A stretch of 64,000 nt of DNA from Ramlibacter sp. WS9 (GCF_003797765.1 NZ_RKMB01000001.1:62001-126000); one strand, 5' to 3'. Shown: positions 45,677 to 54,441, numbered from the stretch's first letter. Notes: generated from the sequence alone by a model not told the origin. Numbers and translations: made by a program.

Positions 45677-46840
45677 ATGGAATGGAAAAGCGCCGAAATA
45701 CTTGACGGTAGGGTGAAGGTGCCGAGTACTTGGCTGCACCTGCATTACTACGAGGCACTCTCAATACTCTTTCGATTTGAGAATGCTCTACGATTGTTTG
45801 TCTACGTGATTTTGAAACAACACCTCGGCAAGGATTGGGATCTTGCGAGCTTGGGGGAGGGCTCCATTCGCAGCGAGACTCGCAAGCGAATTAATGACGC
45901 TAAAAAGTACGGATATCTCGGCTACGAGGTGTCCTCGCCGATGTTGTTCCTCAGCGGGGGCGAGTTGACCGCTCTCATTGGCCACGACGCTTACTGGAAG
46001 TACTTCGCGCGGTACTTCAAGGCATCCAAAGAAATCGTTCTTTCGAAACTTCTCGAAATCGGTACGGTCCGAAACGCGCTCGCGCATTTCCGTCCCGTAA
46101 AAGAAGATGACATTGACCTGATAAAGCAGAACACGCGCCATATCCTGCTCTCCATCGAGGACTGCCTCGTTCAGCTAACGTCGATCACGGACATTGTGCC
46201 CACCAATAGCGCGGAACGATGGTACTCAGAGCTTAAGTCCATCGGGGCCGGCTTTGCGAGCACAGTACTCATGTCAAGCAAAGACGAGAATTGGATTCGC
46301 GCTTCGTTGCGATACGAGATGCCGACCCTTCGAATGAGCATGCGAGACACCTACTTGAATGCAACTGTCGCCAACTTGCGAGCGCATCGAATTCTGCTCA
46401 AATGGCCAGACTTGAAAGATTGGGTTATCTATCTCAGTGAGAGCAAGCCTCATCCTGAAATACAAGGGACGGGCATGTCTGCGGTCAAGGCGGTTAGCCT
46501 AGTGTTTGCCCGCTCAGACTTAGTCGAATCCCTCGATGCAATCGTCGGGATACTTCGCCAGATCGCCCTCCAAGTTGAAAGCGAGACGCAGCTACTTCAG
46601 ACCGACAATCTTGCCAGAGGCGATCTGGTTGATTCGCAATCGCTCACTGGATCTCGCAAAGACGAAGACGCTAGGTGGAGCTTCAACACTGGCAAGCTCG
46701 ATCCGCCGGTGGGGTTGGTTGATGACGTCGAGTATTGGGGGCAGCGCTATCACTTCGGAACCGGATTTGTCGCGTCCACCACAACATATCCTTGGATGCC
46801 AGCAACCGTGTCGAATGACGACGACGATATTCCCTTTTAG
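45677..46840 (+). CDS. Hypothetical HEPN-like protein with SSB-type C-terminal tip
   Basis: A 387-residue protein I cannot place in a named family. It is largely helical by composition. Residues 132-137 read RNALAH, the R-N-x3-H form of the HEPN (Rx4-6H) motif, inside a helical region (KLLEIGTVRNALAHFRPVKE). The last nine residues are SNDDDDIPF, nearly identical to the acidic tip of bacterial SSB (DFDDDIPF), the docking site for many DNA-repair and replication proteins. Codon use and base composition differ from neighbours: in two sample lines of 60 bases I counted 33 and 30 G+C, well below the surrounding genes. It stands alone between two LysR genes. I infer an accessory gene, possibly defence- or stress-related. 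Confidence 0.75.
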   Translation: MEWKSAEILDGRVKVPSTWLHLHYYEALSILFRFENALRLFVYVILKQHLGKDWDLASLGEGSIRSETRKRINDAKKYGYLGYEVSSPMLFLSGGELTALIGHDAYWKYFARYFKASKEIVLSKLLEIGTVRNALAHFRPVKEDDIDLIKQNTRHILLSIEDCLVQLTSITDIVPTNSAERWYSELKSIGAGFASTVLMSSKDENWIRASLRYEMPTLRMSMRDTYLNATVANLRAHRILLKWPDLKDWVIYLSESKPHPEIQGTGMSAVKAVSLVFARSDLVESLDAIVGILRQIALQVESETQLLQTDNLARGDLVDSQSLTGSRKDEDARWSFNTGKLDPPVGLVDDVEYWGQRYHFGTGFVASTTTYPWMPATVSNDDDDIPF

Positions 46841-46861
46841 CTACGCATGCATGGCTAAAAG
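46834..46861. terminator. Weak hairpin at the end of the HEPN-like gene
   Basis: CTTTTAGC and GCTAAAAG form a perfect 8-bp inverted repeat around the stop codon with a 12-base loop. It has no clear T-run on the plus strand, so it is a possible but weak terminator. Confidence 0.35.
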
Positions 46862-46926
46862 TGCCACCCTTAGGAGTTGGTGTCGGATTCTGCGATGACC
46901 GACGACTGACTCGCTGATCAACGAAC

Positions 46927-47844
46927 TCAGCGCCCCACCTTCCGCCGCCAAGGCACCGGTGAAAGCGATTGCCGCAGCATCGCCAAAAAAGCCGTCGTGC
47001 GCGCGCTCCGCCCAAATCGCGTCCCCAGCATCGCGACCACATCCGCCGCAGGAACCTCCCATGCCGGCAGCACCCGCTTGAGCCGGCCGGCCGCGAGGTC
47101 GCCGGCAACATTCCACTCCGAGCGGATCGCGACACCTTGTCCCGTGATCGCCCACTCTCGCACCACCGCGCCATCATTGCTGCACATCGTGGGATGGATT
47201 CGCACGGTCTCCGGCTCTTTTGAAGGATGCAGGAAGCGCCACAGCGTGACGTCCTCGTCGTTCTCCCTCACCACCAGGCATCGATGCCGCATCAAGTCCG
47301 CCGGAGATTTGATCGGCTCGGCGTTGGCGATGTAGTCGGGGCTGGCGCAGAGGATGCGCCGGTTCGGCGCGAGCGTCGTCACGATCTGGTTCAGGTGCGC
47401 CGAGGGGCCGATGTGGATGACGACATCGCAGGTTGCGACCAGTTGCGCACCCGGGTGGTCGGAAAGATCGAGGGTGACGGTCACGGCGGGATGCGCGCGC
47501 GCAAACGCGTCCGCCACAGGCGCCACATGGAGCCGGCCGAAGCCGTGGGGTGCTGCTATGCGCAGGTGCCCGCCGACGGCATTCTTGCGATCCGCCAACG
47601 CCTCGGACAGCGCCTCCATCGCATCGGCCACGATCGTGCCGTGCGATGCGACGAGCGCGCCCTCGTCGGTCAGGCTGATCTTGCGGCCGGAACGGTCGAC
47701 GAGCCGGATGCCGATGCGCTCTTCCAGCGCGCGCAGGCGCTGGGTGACGGCGGGCGGCGTCACATCCAGCTTCCTGGCGCATTCCGCGAGTGTCGCGGAC
47801 TTGGCCAGCACGTTGAAAAAGCGCAGATCGTCCGAGCTGATCAT
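46927..47844 (-). CDS. LysR-family transcriptional regulator
   Basis: A 305-residue LTTR. The HTH is DDLRFFNVLAKSATLAECAR with KLDVTPPAVTQRLRALEERI, and the wing is RLVDRSGRKISLTDEG. The effector domain starts GGHLRIAAPHGFGRLHVAPV. It is divergent from the aldolase-like/cyclodeaminase-like operon, with two palindromes between, and probably activates that operon in response to a hydroxy- or D-amino acid. Confidence 0.92.
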   Translation of the reverse strand: MISSDDLRFFNVLAKSATLAECARKLDVTPPAVTQRLRALEERIGIRLVDRSGRKISLTDEGALVASHGTIVADAMEALSEALADRKNAVGGHLRIAAPHGFGRLHVAPVADAFARAHPAVTVTLDLSDHPGAQLVATCDVVIHIGPSAHLNQIVTTLAPNRRILCASPDYIANAEPIKSPADLMRHRCLVVRENDEDVTLWRFLHPSKEPETVRIHPTMCSNDGAVVREWAITGQGVAIRSEWNVAGDLAAGRLKRVLPAWEVPAADVVAMLGTRFGRSARTTAFLAMLRQSLSPVPWRRKVGR

Positions 47845-47889
47845 TAAGCGCCGCCTTAACCGTCAATGCATGATCGATTAATTGTAATC
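47844..47889. promoter_or_regulatory. Two candidate LysR sites
   Basis: TTAAG-N6-CTTAA (47844-47859) overlaps the lysR start codon and GATTA-N4-TAATC (47876-47889) lies toward the aldolase-like gene. Both are perfect in their 5-bp arms and contain T-N11-A or close spacing. The first may repress lysR itself; the second may recruit it for activation of the divergent operon. Confidence 0.45.
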
Positions 47890-47944
47890 TGCATCCATCG
47901 CGCGCAACATTGCAGCCACGTCAAGCAACAACGGAGAACAGTCA

Positions 47945-49129
47945 GTGGACGCTGCACAAACCATGGACCGGAAGCAAGCCGAGAAGACCGCCACCACGTT
48001 GGCCGAACTGCCGACGCCTTGCCTCGTCCTCGACGCTGACCGCATGGAGCGGAACATTGCACGTCTGCGCACCCGGCTGGATGGCCTGGGCGTCGCGCTG
48101 CGTCCGCACCTCAAGACCGCCAAATCGGTCGACGTCGCGCGGCGTGTGATGACATCACCGGCGGGCCCCGCCACAGTCTCCACACTCAAGGAGGCCGAGC
48201 AGTTCGTTGCGGCCGGCGTGCGAGACATCATCTACGCCGTCGGCATCGTGCCCTCGAAGCTGCCGCAGGTTCTCGCGTTACGCGCAAAGGGCGCCGACGT
48301 TGCGGTGGTGCTGGACACGGTGGAACAGGCGCAAGCCGTCGCGCTTGCTTCGCGCACGGCAGGAACGCGAATCCCGGCCCTTATCGAGATCGATTGCGAC
48401 GGCCACCGATCGGGCGTGCTGCCCACCGACAAGCAGCGTCTTGTCGAGATCGGCCGCGCCCTGGCAAACGGCGCGGAACTGCGCGGCGTGCTGACCCATG
48501 CCGGCGGGAGCTACACCGCACGCGGCGCCGAAGCCTTGCAGCAATGCGCGGAGGGCGAGCGCCGCAGCGTCGTTGACGCCGCCGCGATCGTGCGCGAGGC
48601 CGGTTTGGCCTGCCCGGTGCTCAGCGTCGGCTCGACGCCCACCGCGCACAACGCCACAGACCTCAGCGGCGTGACTGAAGTGCGGGCGGGCGTGTTCATG
48701 TTCTTCGATCTCGTGATGGCCGGTGTCGGCGTCTGCCAGATCGACGACATTGCCGTGTCGGTGCTCGCGACCGTCATCGGGCACCAGCGCGAGAAAGGGT
48801 GGATCCTCATCGACGCAGGTTGGATGGCCATGTCGCAAGACAAAGGCACCTCCAAGCAAGAGGTCAACCAAGGCTACGGGCTGGTGTGCAATTCCGCCGG
48901 CGTCCCGTATGCCGACTTGATCGTCGCGGATGCCAACCAGGAGCACGGGATTATCACGGTGCGGCCGGGCTCGGGCGGCGTACTTCCAAACCTCGCCATC
49001 GGGGACCGCGTGCGCATTCTGCCGAACCACGCTTGCGCGACGGGCGCCCAGCATCGGGCCTATCACGTTGTGCGCGGCACCTCCGACAAGGTCGAGGCCG
49101 AGTGGCCGCGGTTCGGAGGCTGGCAATGA
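47945..49129 (+). CDS. PLP-dependent D-threonine aldolase / 3-hydroxyaspartate aldolase family (BhcC/DSD1-like)
   Basis: A 394-residue fold-type III PLP enzyme (alanine-racemase N-terminal barrel). The cofactor Lys57 lies in LRPHLKTAKS, and the metal-binding His and Cys lie in the C-terminal ILPNHACAT. Family members cleave D-threonine, D-3-hydroxyaspartate or D-serine. GTG 47945 has GGAG nine bases upstream; ATG 47963 is possible. Its stop overlaps the next gene (ATGA). An ornithine-cyclodeaminase-like partner beside it recalls the BhcC-BhcD pair of the beta-hydroxyaspartate cycle, but BhcA and BhcB are not here. Confidence 0.88.
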   Translation: MDAAQTMDRKQAEKTATTLAELPTPCLVLDADRMERNIARLRTRLDGLGVALRPHLKTAKSVDVARRVMTSPAGPATVSTLKEAEQFVAAGVRDIIYAVGIVPSKLPQVLALRAKGADVAVVLDTVEQAQAVALASRTAGTRIPALIEIDCDGHRSGVLPTDKQRLVEIGRALANGAELRGVLTHAGGSYTARGAEALQQCAEGERRSVVDAAAIVREAGLACPVLSVGSTPTAHNATDLSGVTEVRAGVFMFFDLVMAGVGVCQIDDIAVSVLATVIGHQREKGWILIDAGWMAMSQDKGTSKQEVNQGYGLVCNSAGVPYADLIVADANQEHGIITVRPGSGGVLPNLAIGDRVRILPNHACATGAQHRAYHVVRGTSDKVEAEWPRFGGWQ

Positions 49130-50106
49130 CGCAGGCTTCCGCTGACGCGACGCTGCTGCTGTTAGACAAGGAGGCAGTGGAGCAACTGCTTGCGCCCGCC
49201 GAAGTCACCGAAGCGGTGCGTGAGGCCTTCCTGCTGCACGGTCGTCGCGAGGGCCGTGTCTTCCCGGTGGTTCGCGAGAAGCTTTCCACCGGCGGCATCT
49301 TCGGCATCAAGTCCGGCGATGTGCCGTCGCAGGGCCTGCTGGGCTTCAAGGCCGCGGGCTTCTGGCCGGGCAACCGCGCCGTGGGCGGCGAGCCGCACCA
49401 GGCGACCATCCTGCTGTTCGACCCGGCCACCGGGCGGCCCCTGTGCGTGATCGACGGCAATGCCATCACCACCGTGCGAACGGGCGCAGCCGGCGGCCTG
49501 GGGCTGGCGCTTCTCGCCCGGCCGGCCAGCACCCGTCTCACCGTCTTCGGCACCGGGGTGCAGGCGCGCTCGCAGTTGCGCTTCGCCCTGCGCACGCTGC
49601 CGCAACTTTCATCCGTGCACTATGTGTCCGTGGACCGCCGCGCCGACCCGGGTTTCGAGGCGGTGTTCGCGGATCAATGCGACATCCGCTGCGCACGCGA
49701 TGCCGACCAGGCCGTGGCCGAGAGCGACGTCGTCATCACCGCGACGCCGGGGGCAGGGCCGTTGTTCGATGCGGGCGCGGTGCGCGCCGGCACGCATTTG
49801 AATTGCGTGGGCGCCGACACCGCCGGCAAGCGCGAACTGCCCCCGGGGCTGCTGGATCGGGCACGGCTGGTGGTGGACGATCGCGAACAGGCGCTGCAGC
49901 TGGGAGAGCTGCAATGGGCCCGCGAGACGCCGTGCGTCGAGCTGGGAGCCCTGCTGCTGAGCGAGGCCGCGTTTCCGCGCGCGGCCGACGACATCACGGT
50001 TTTCGACATGACGGGCCTGGCGTTGCAGGACCTGACCGTGGCAAGGTTCATCTACGAGCGCGCCTGCGCCCAGTCACTTGGCCGCCGGATCGGCTGGCCC
50101 TGGTGA
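49126..50106 (+). CDS. Ornithine cyclodeaminase/mu-crystallin family protein (BhcD-like candidate)
   Basis: A 326-residue NAD(P)-dependent enzyme. The Rossmann motif is LTVFGTGVQARSQLRFAL, preceded by GNAITTVRTGAAGGLGLALL, the family's signature helix. Members include ornithine cyclodeaminase, ketimine reductase and iminosuccinate reductase. The adjacent aldolase-like gene overlaps by ATGA, so the two act on one pathway; reduction or formation of an imino acid is the likely chemistry. A longer ORF from 48799 is an artefact. Confidence 0.87.
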   Translation: MTQASADATLLLLDKEAVEQLLAPAEVTEAVREAFLLHGRREGRVFPVVREKLSTGGIFGIKSGDVPSQGLLGFKAAGFWPGNRAVGGEPHQATILLFDPATGRPLCVIDGNAITTVRTGAAGGLGLALLARPASTRLTVFGTGVQARSQLRFALRTLPQLSSVHYVSVDRRADPGFEAVFADQCDIRCARDADQAVAESDVVITATPGAGPLFDAGAVRAGTHLNCVGADTAGKRELPPGLLDRARLVVDDREQALQLGELQWARETPCVELGALLLSEAAFPRAADDITVFDMTGLALQDLTVARFIYERACAQSLGRRIGWPW

Positions 50107-50248
50107 ACGCCGCACACCATGCCGCCGCCGCTGCGCAATACCGCAGTTCTTGCCAACCGTTCCGGCCGAACCGGGACAACCGCCTCACCGACCGGTGCTT
50201 CAATCTGATCATGCCCAACAATCCTCTCTACACGTTCAAGCCCTGACC

Positions 50249-51526
50249 ATGAAGCTCACCTCCTATTGGCTGGACACGTCGGAGCCCTTTCGCAGCGCCG
50301 CCTCGGGGCCGATACAAGGCAACTACGACGTCGCGGTGATCGGTGGCGGCCTCACAGGTTCTTCAGCAGCGCTGGCGCTTGCGAAGAAGGGCGCACGCGT
50401 CGTGCTGCTGGAAGCAGAGACGATCGGCAATGCGGCGTCGGGCCGCAACGGCGGCATGTGCAACAACGGCTTCGCGCAGGACTACGGGATGATGTCCGCC
50501 AAGCTCGGCAAGGACGTCGCCAACCGGCTCTACCGGGCCTTCGACGCAGGAGTCGACACGGTCGAGCGCCTGGTGGCCGAAGAGAACATCGACTGCAGCT
50601 TCGCGCGCGTCGGCAAGATCAAGCTGGCCGCCAAGCCGGAGCACTACGCCAAGCTCGCGCGCAGCCAGGAATTGCTCGCCGCCAATGTCGACCCCGATAC
50701 CGAAATGGTGAGCCGCGCGGATCTGGCGAATGAGGTCGGCTCGGACCGTTACCACGGCGGGCTGATCTATCGCAAAGGCGCGGGCATGCATGTCGGGCGC
50801 TTCGTGCGCGGCCTGGCGGAAGCGGCGGCGCGGCGCGGTGCGCTGATCCACGAGCACACACCCATGACGGGCTTGCGGCCGGCAGCGGGGGGAGGCCACG
50901 ACATCGAAACGCCGAAGGGCAAGCTTCACGCCAAGCAGGTTTTCCTGGCGAGCGGCACTTCGCGAATCGGGCCGCTGGGTTGGATCCGCCGCAGGATCGT
51001 GCCGGTCGGCGCATTCCTGATCGTCACAGAGCCGCTGCCGACGACGACGCTGGATCGGCTGGTGCCCAAGCGCAGGATGGCCGTCGATACGAAGAACCTG
51101 GTCAACTACTTCCGCACCACACCCGACAACCGCTTGCTCTTCGGCGGACGCGCGCGATTTGCCGTCTCCAATCCCGCTTCGGACGAGATCAGCGGCGCGA
51201 TCTTGCGCGATGCACTGCACGAAATCTTTCCCGAGCTGCGCGCAGCGCGCATCGACTATTGCTGGGGCGGCATGGTCGACATGACACGCGACCGGCTGCC
51301 GCGCGCCGGCGAGCGCAACGGCATCTACTACTCCATGGGCTACAGCGGCCACGGCACCCAGATGTCGACGCTGATGGGGACGATCATGGCGGAGGTGATG
51401 GACGGGCGCACGGACTTGAATCCGTGGAAAGATTTCACCTGGCCGGCCATCCCCGGCCACTTCGGCCCACCGTGGTTCCTGCCGCTGGTCGGTGCGTACT
51501 ACCGGTTGAAGGACAAGCTGGTCTGA
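50249..51526 (+). CDS. FAD-dependent amine/D-amino acid oxidase family (paralog of 26486-27769)
   Basis: A 425-residue DAAO-superfamily flavoprotein. FAD motif VAVIGGGLTGSSAALALA, then NAASGRNGGMCNNGFAQD, and GYSGHGTQMSTLMG near the end. It is the same length as, and largely collinear with, the protein at 26486-27769, including the TWPAIPGHFGPPWFLPLVG tail, so the two are paralogs from duplication or parallel acquisition. ATG 50249 starts 142 bases after the cyclodeaminase-like gene on the same strand. It likely oxidises an amine or D-amino acid to an imine or oxo acid. Confidence 0.9.
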   Translation: MKLTSYWLDTSEPFRSAASGPIQGNYDVAVIGGGLTGSSAALALAKKGARVVLLEAETIGNAASGRNGGMCNNGFAQDYGMMSAKLGKDVANRLYRAFDAGVDTVERLVAEENIDCSFARVGKIKLAAKPEHYAKLARSQELLAANVDPDTEMVSRADLANEVGSDRYHGGLIYRKGAGMHVGRFVRGLAEAAARRGALIHEHTPMTGLRPAAGGGHDIETPKGKLHAKQVFLASGTSRIGPLGWIRRRIVPVGAFLIVTEPLPTTTLDRLVPKRRMAVDTKNLVNYFRTTPDNRLLFGGRARFAVSNPASDEISGAILRDALHEIFPELRAARIDYCWGGMVDMTRDRLPRAGERNGIYYSMGYSGHGTQMSTLMGTIMAEVMDGRTDLNPWKDFTWPAIPGHFGPPWFLPLVGAYYRLKDKLV

Positions 51527-51545
51527 CGCTTCCTCGGCTCGTTGT

Positions 51546-52931
51546 TCAAGCCGCCAGCTCTTCGAGCGTGATCGGCTTGATGGGAGGGCGAATGCGGAAG
51601 TGGCCGACCTCCGCCGGCGAAACACCGCGTGCCTGCGCGATGACCTCCGTGACCGTGAGGCCGCAAAGGCGGCCCTGGCAGGGGCCCATGCCGCAGCGTG
51701 AGAAGGCCTTGGTCTGGCTCGGACCGGTGCAGCCGAGTGCGACCATGCGGCGCAGCTCGCCGGCCGAGACTTCCTCGCAGCGGCAGGCGATCACGTCGTC
51801 GGCCGGCACGCGGTGCTGGAGCTTGGGGCGGTAAAGCGCATCGAGGAAAGGCCGGATGTGCAGGTGCCGACGCAGCGCCGCTCGCAGCGGCTCGGCTGCG
51901 CGGTCTCGCTCGGATTCCGGCAAGTTACCCGCGCGATGGGCCGCGGCCAGCGCGGCGAGCTGTCCTTGCAAGGCGGCTGCGGCGCCGCCGGAAATCCCAC
52001 GACCGTCGCCCGCGATCAGGAAGCCGTCGAGCGCGAGGCGGCCCCAGTCATCGGCTTTTGGCACCCAGCACAACTGTTGTTCGTTCCATTCGTGCGCCAC
52101 GCGCAGCGAGGCAGTGATCTGCATGTTCGGCACCACGCCCTGGTGCAGCAGCACGAGGTCGGTCTGCACGCGGCGCAACGTGGTCCCCACACGAAAGCTC
52201 AAGGCCGTGGCCCGTTCGCCGCCTTCCACCGCGAGATCGGTTGCGCCGCGGTAGAAGGGGATGCCGGCGCCCTTGATGCTGCGGATCAGGCCCAGGCGCT
52301 TCATCACATCGCGCCATCCCGCCACGGCGCCACCGATGTGGCGCAGCGCCCGCAGGTAGTCACCGCGCTGCGTGGTGTCGACGATAGCGCCGATGCGCAC
52401 ACCGGCCCGCAAGTACTGCCACGCCAGCAGGTAGAGCAAGGGCCCGCAGCCCGCCAGCACGACGGGTTGTGAGGGCGCGAGTCCGGCGCTCTTGAGAAGG
52501 ATCTGCGCCGCGCCGGCGGTCATCACACCAGGCAACGTCCAGCCCGGAATCGGAAACGGCCGCTCTAGCGCACCGGTGCACAGGATGACCTGGCCGGCCG
52601 TGATGGACTGCGATCGACCATCCTTCAAATAGTGAATCACGCGCTCGGGGGTGACATTCCAGACAGCCGCGCCTCCGACGTGCCGCGCCGTTGATTGCGT
52701 GAAGCGCTCGACCAGCGCGCGGCCTGCGGCGTAGTCGTTGCCGAGCACCTGCAGCCGATCCACCCCGGCGCGTGCGACATCGCGGTAGATCTGCCCGCCG
52801 GGCTGCGTCTGCTCGTCGAGCAGCACGACCGACAGCCCGAGTTCGGCCGCGGTGGCCGCAGCTGCGAGACCCGCTGGGCCCGCGCCGACCACCGCCACGT
52901 CCACCACAGCATCGTCCTCGTCAAGATGCAC
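51546..52931 (-). CDS. FAD/[2Fe-2S] amine dehydrogenase, large subunit (HcnB/OoxA-like)
   Basis: A 461-residue flavoprotein. It starts with VDVAVVGAGPAGLAAAATA, a GxGxxG FAD motif, then GQIYRDV and a second nucleotide-binding region. The C-terminal part carries a BFD-like cysteine cluster: ACRCEEVS, CTGPSQTKAF, and RCGMGPCQGRLC, four to five Cys that would bind a [2Fe-2S] centre. This is the B/A-type subunit of hydrogen cyanide synthase, opine oxidase and proline dehydrogenase. Its start overlaps the small Fe-S subunit by 11 bases. Confidence 0.9.
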   Translation of the reverse strand: MHLDEDDAVVDVAVVGAGPAGLAAAATAAELGLSVVLLDEQTQPGGQIYRDVARAGVDRLQVLGNDYAAGRALVERFTQSTARHVGGAAVWNVTPERVIHYLKDGRSQSITAGQVILCTGALERPFPIPGWTLPGVMTAGAAQILLKSAGLAPSQPVVLAGCGPLLYLLAWQYLRAGVRIGAIVDTTQRGDYLRALRHIGGAVAGWRDVMKRLGLIRSIKGAGIPFYRGATDLAVEGGERATALSFRVGTTLRRVQTDLVLLHQGVVPNMQITASLRVAHEWNEQQLCWVPKADDWGRLALDGFLIAGDGRGISGGAAAALQGQLAALAAAHRAGNLPESERDRAAEPLRAALRRHLHIRPFLDALYRPKLQHRVPADDVIACRCEEVSAGELRRMVALGCTGPSQTKAFSRCGMGPCQGRLCGLTVTEVIAQARGVSPAEVGHFRIRPPIKPITLEELAA

Positions 52932-53226
52932 GGCGGGCGCCTTCCTGCGGGCGGATCTTCATGCCGGGTTGCACTGTCACGAGACAAGCTTGGGCGTTGG
53001 CAATGCCGTCGATTTCCAGCAGGCATTCAAAGCAGACGCCCATCATGCAGTAGGGCGCCCGCGGCGCAGCCGACACGGGCGTGGAGCGAAAGCGCGTCAC
53101 GCCCGCTGCCAACAAGGCGGCAGCCACCGAGCATTGGCCCGGCACCTTCAGGGGGCGACCGTCGAACTCGACTTCGATGAATGCATCGGCGACGGAGATC
53201 GGGCGAAAGAGCGATTCAGTGGGCAT
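52921..53226 (-). CDS. Small (2Fe-2S) subunit of amine dehydrogenase (HcnA-like)
   Basis: A 101-residue ferredoxin-like protein. The Fer2_4 segment has YCMMGVCFECLLEIDG and a later Cys in AQACLVTVQPG. Family members carry electrons between the two flavin subunits. ATG 53226 begins inside the end of the upstream flavoprotein gene (11 bases) and it ends overlapping the large subunit gene by 11 bases, so all three are translationally linked. Confidence 0.88.
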   Translation of the reverse strand: MPTESLFRPISVADAFIEVEFDGRPLKVPGQCSVAAALLAAGVTRFRSTPVSAAPRAPYCMMGVCFECLLEIDGIANAQACLVTVQPGMKIRPQEGARRAS

Positions 53227-54358
53227 GGTGATGATCCAGGACCTGCGCCGACGCGTCGGCGATGGGGAAGCGGTCGCCCGTGAAGGCGTCAAGCTCCTCG
53301 GGCGCGCCTGCGCCGTTGATCCACGGTGCAATGCGAAAGGCATGGGCCGCGGCCAGCGTCACGCCGCTGTGACACGTGACCACGTACGCACCCGGGCAGG
53401 ATTTCGATTCCTGGTAGATCGGATAACCGTCAGGCGTCATCACCCGCAATGCGCCCCACACCCGAACCACATTGAGCTGGCCGATCGCGGGAAAGCTCGC
53501 GATGGCCCGACGCGAGAGCTCCGCCAGCGTCTTGTTGGTCGTGCCGTCGTCGAACCCTGCGTCTTCCATGGACTCACCGATCTGGATGCCGCCCTCGTCG
53601 GTCTGGCGGATGTGGCCCGTGGGGTAGTCGAGGATCTTCTTGCATCGCTCGGTGATGATCAGTTGCCCGCGGTTCGGCCGCACCGGCGCATGCAGGCCCA
53701 CTTGCCCGGCCAGGACTGCGTTGCCCAACCCCGCGGCCAGCACCAGCTTGGGCGCGCGAAACTGCCGGCCGCCGCTGTGCGCCGTGAACAGGCCGTCTGC
53801 ATAGGTGATGCGTTGCACGCCGTGGCCCGTCTTGAGCGTCACGTCTTGCTGCGTGCACGCACTGTGCAGCGCGCGCAGCAGCTTGAGCGGATTGACGTGA
53901 CCATCCATCGGCGAGTAGCTGCCCCCGAACACTGTTGGTCCGATGTGGGGCAATCGCTGCAGCAGGGCCGCGCGATCCAGGATCTCGTAGGGGTAGTCGC
54001 CGCCTGCTTCATCGCGCACGGCGGCCAGCCGCTCGCTGCGCGCTTCGAGTTCGGCCTCGGAAAAGCACAGCGTAAAAGCGCCCGCCTGTTTGGCCTGGAC
54101 GTCGATGCCGGTTTCGTCCTGAAGGCGTGCGGCCAACAGGGGCCATTGCCGGGCGGACTCCCGAGTCCAGCGGGCATATTGGGGAAAGCCGCGGCCCTTG
54201 CCGTGGACCCAGATCAGACCGAAGTTTCCGCGTGAAGCGCGAAACGCATCGTCGCCTTCATCCAATACCGTGATGTTCTTGCCGGGCTGCGCCAGTCCAT
54301 AGGCCACAGCGGTCCCGACCAGGCCGCCGCCAATCACAATCACATCGCAGGTCAACAT
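53216..54358 (-). CDS. FAD-dependent oxidoreductase subunit (HcnC/OoxB-like)
   Basis: A 380-residue DAAO-fold flavoprotein. FAD motif CDVIVIGGGLVGTAVAYGLA, NPLKLLRALHSAC in the substrate region, and a C-terminal PGAYVVTCHSGVTLAAAHA. It is the first gene of a three-gene operon with the small Fe-S protein and the large subunit, the layout of hydrogen cyanide synthase, nopaline/octopine oxidase and related dehydrogenases. The substrate here may be an N-substituted or cyclic amino acid; nothing shows HCN production. ATG 54358 is chosen since the longer ORF lacks family sequence. Confidence 0.88.
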   Translation of the reverse strand: MLTCDVIVIGGGLVGTAVAYGLAQPGKNITVLDEGDDAFRASRGNFGLIWVHGKGRGFPQYARWTRESARQWPLLAARLQDETGIDVQAKQAGAFTLCFSEAELEARSERLAAVRDEAGGDYPYEILDRAALLQRLPHIGPTVFGGSYSPMDGHVNPLKLLRALHSACTQQDVTLKTGHGVQRITYADGLFTAHSGGRQFRAPKLVLAAGLGNAVLAGQVGLHAPVRPNRGQLIITERCKKILDYPTGHIRQTDEGGIQIGESMEDAGFDDGTTNKTLAELSRRAIASFPAIGQLNVVRVWGALRVMTPDGYPIYQESKSCPGAYVVTCHSGVTLAAAHAFRIAPWINGAGAPEELDAFTGDRFPIADASAQVLDHHHAH

Positions 54359-54441
54359 GTATGCGGTCCATTCTGTACGGATGTCGCCGCAGATAGGGCG
54401 CGAGCCGGAGCTGGATTCGGCGTTTGCTGCTGCTCGCGCAG

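Noticed and set aside
51546..54358. Hydrogen cyanide synthase operon
   Set aside because: Subunit layout matches, but the same layout occurs in opine, proline and other amine dehydrogenases; nothing in the sequence shows glycine specificity.
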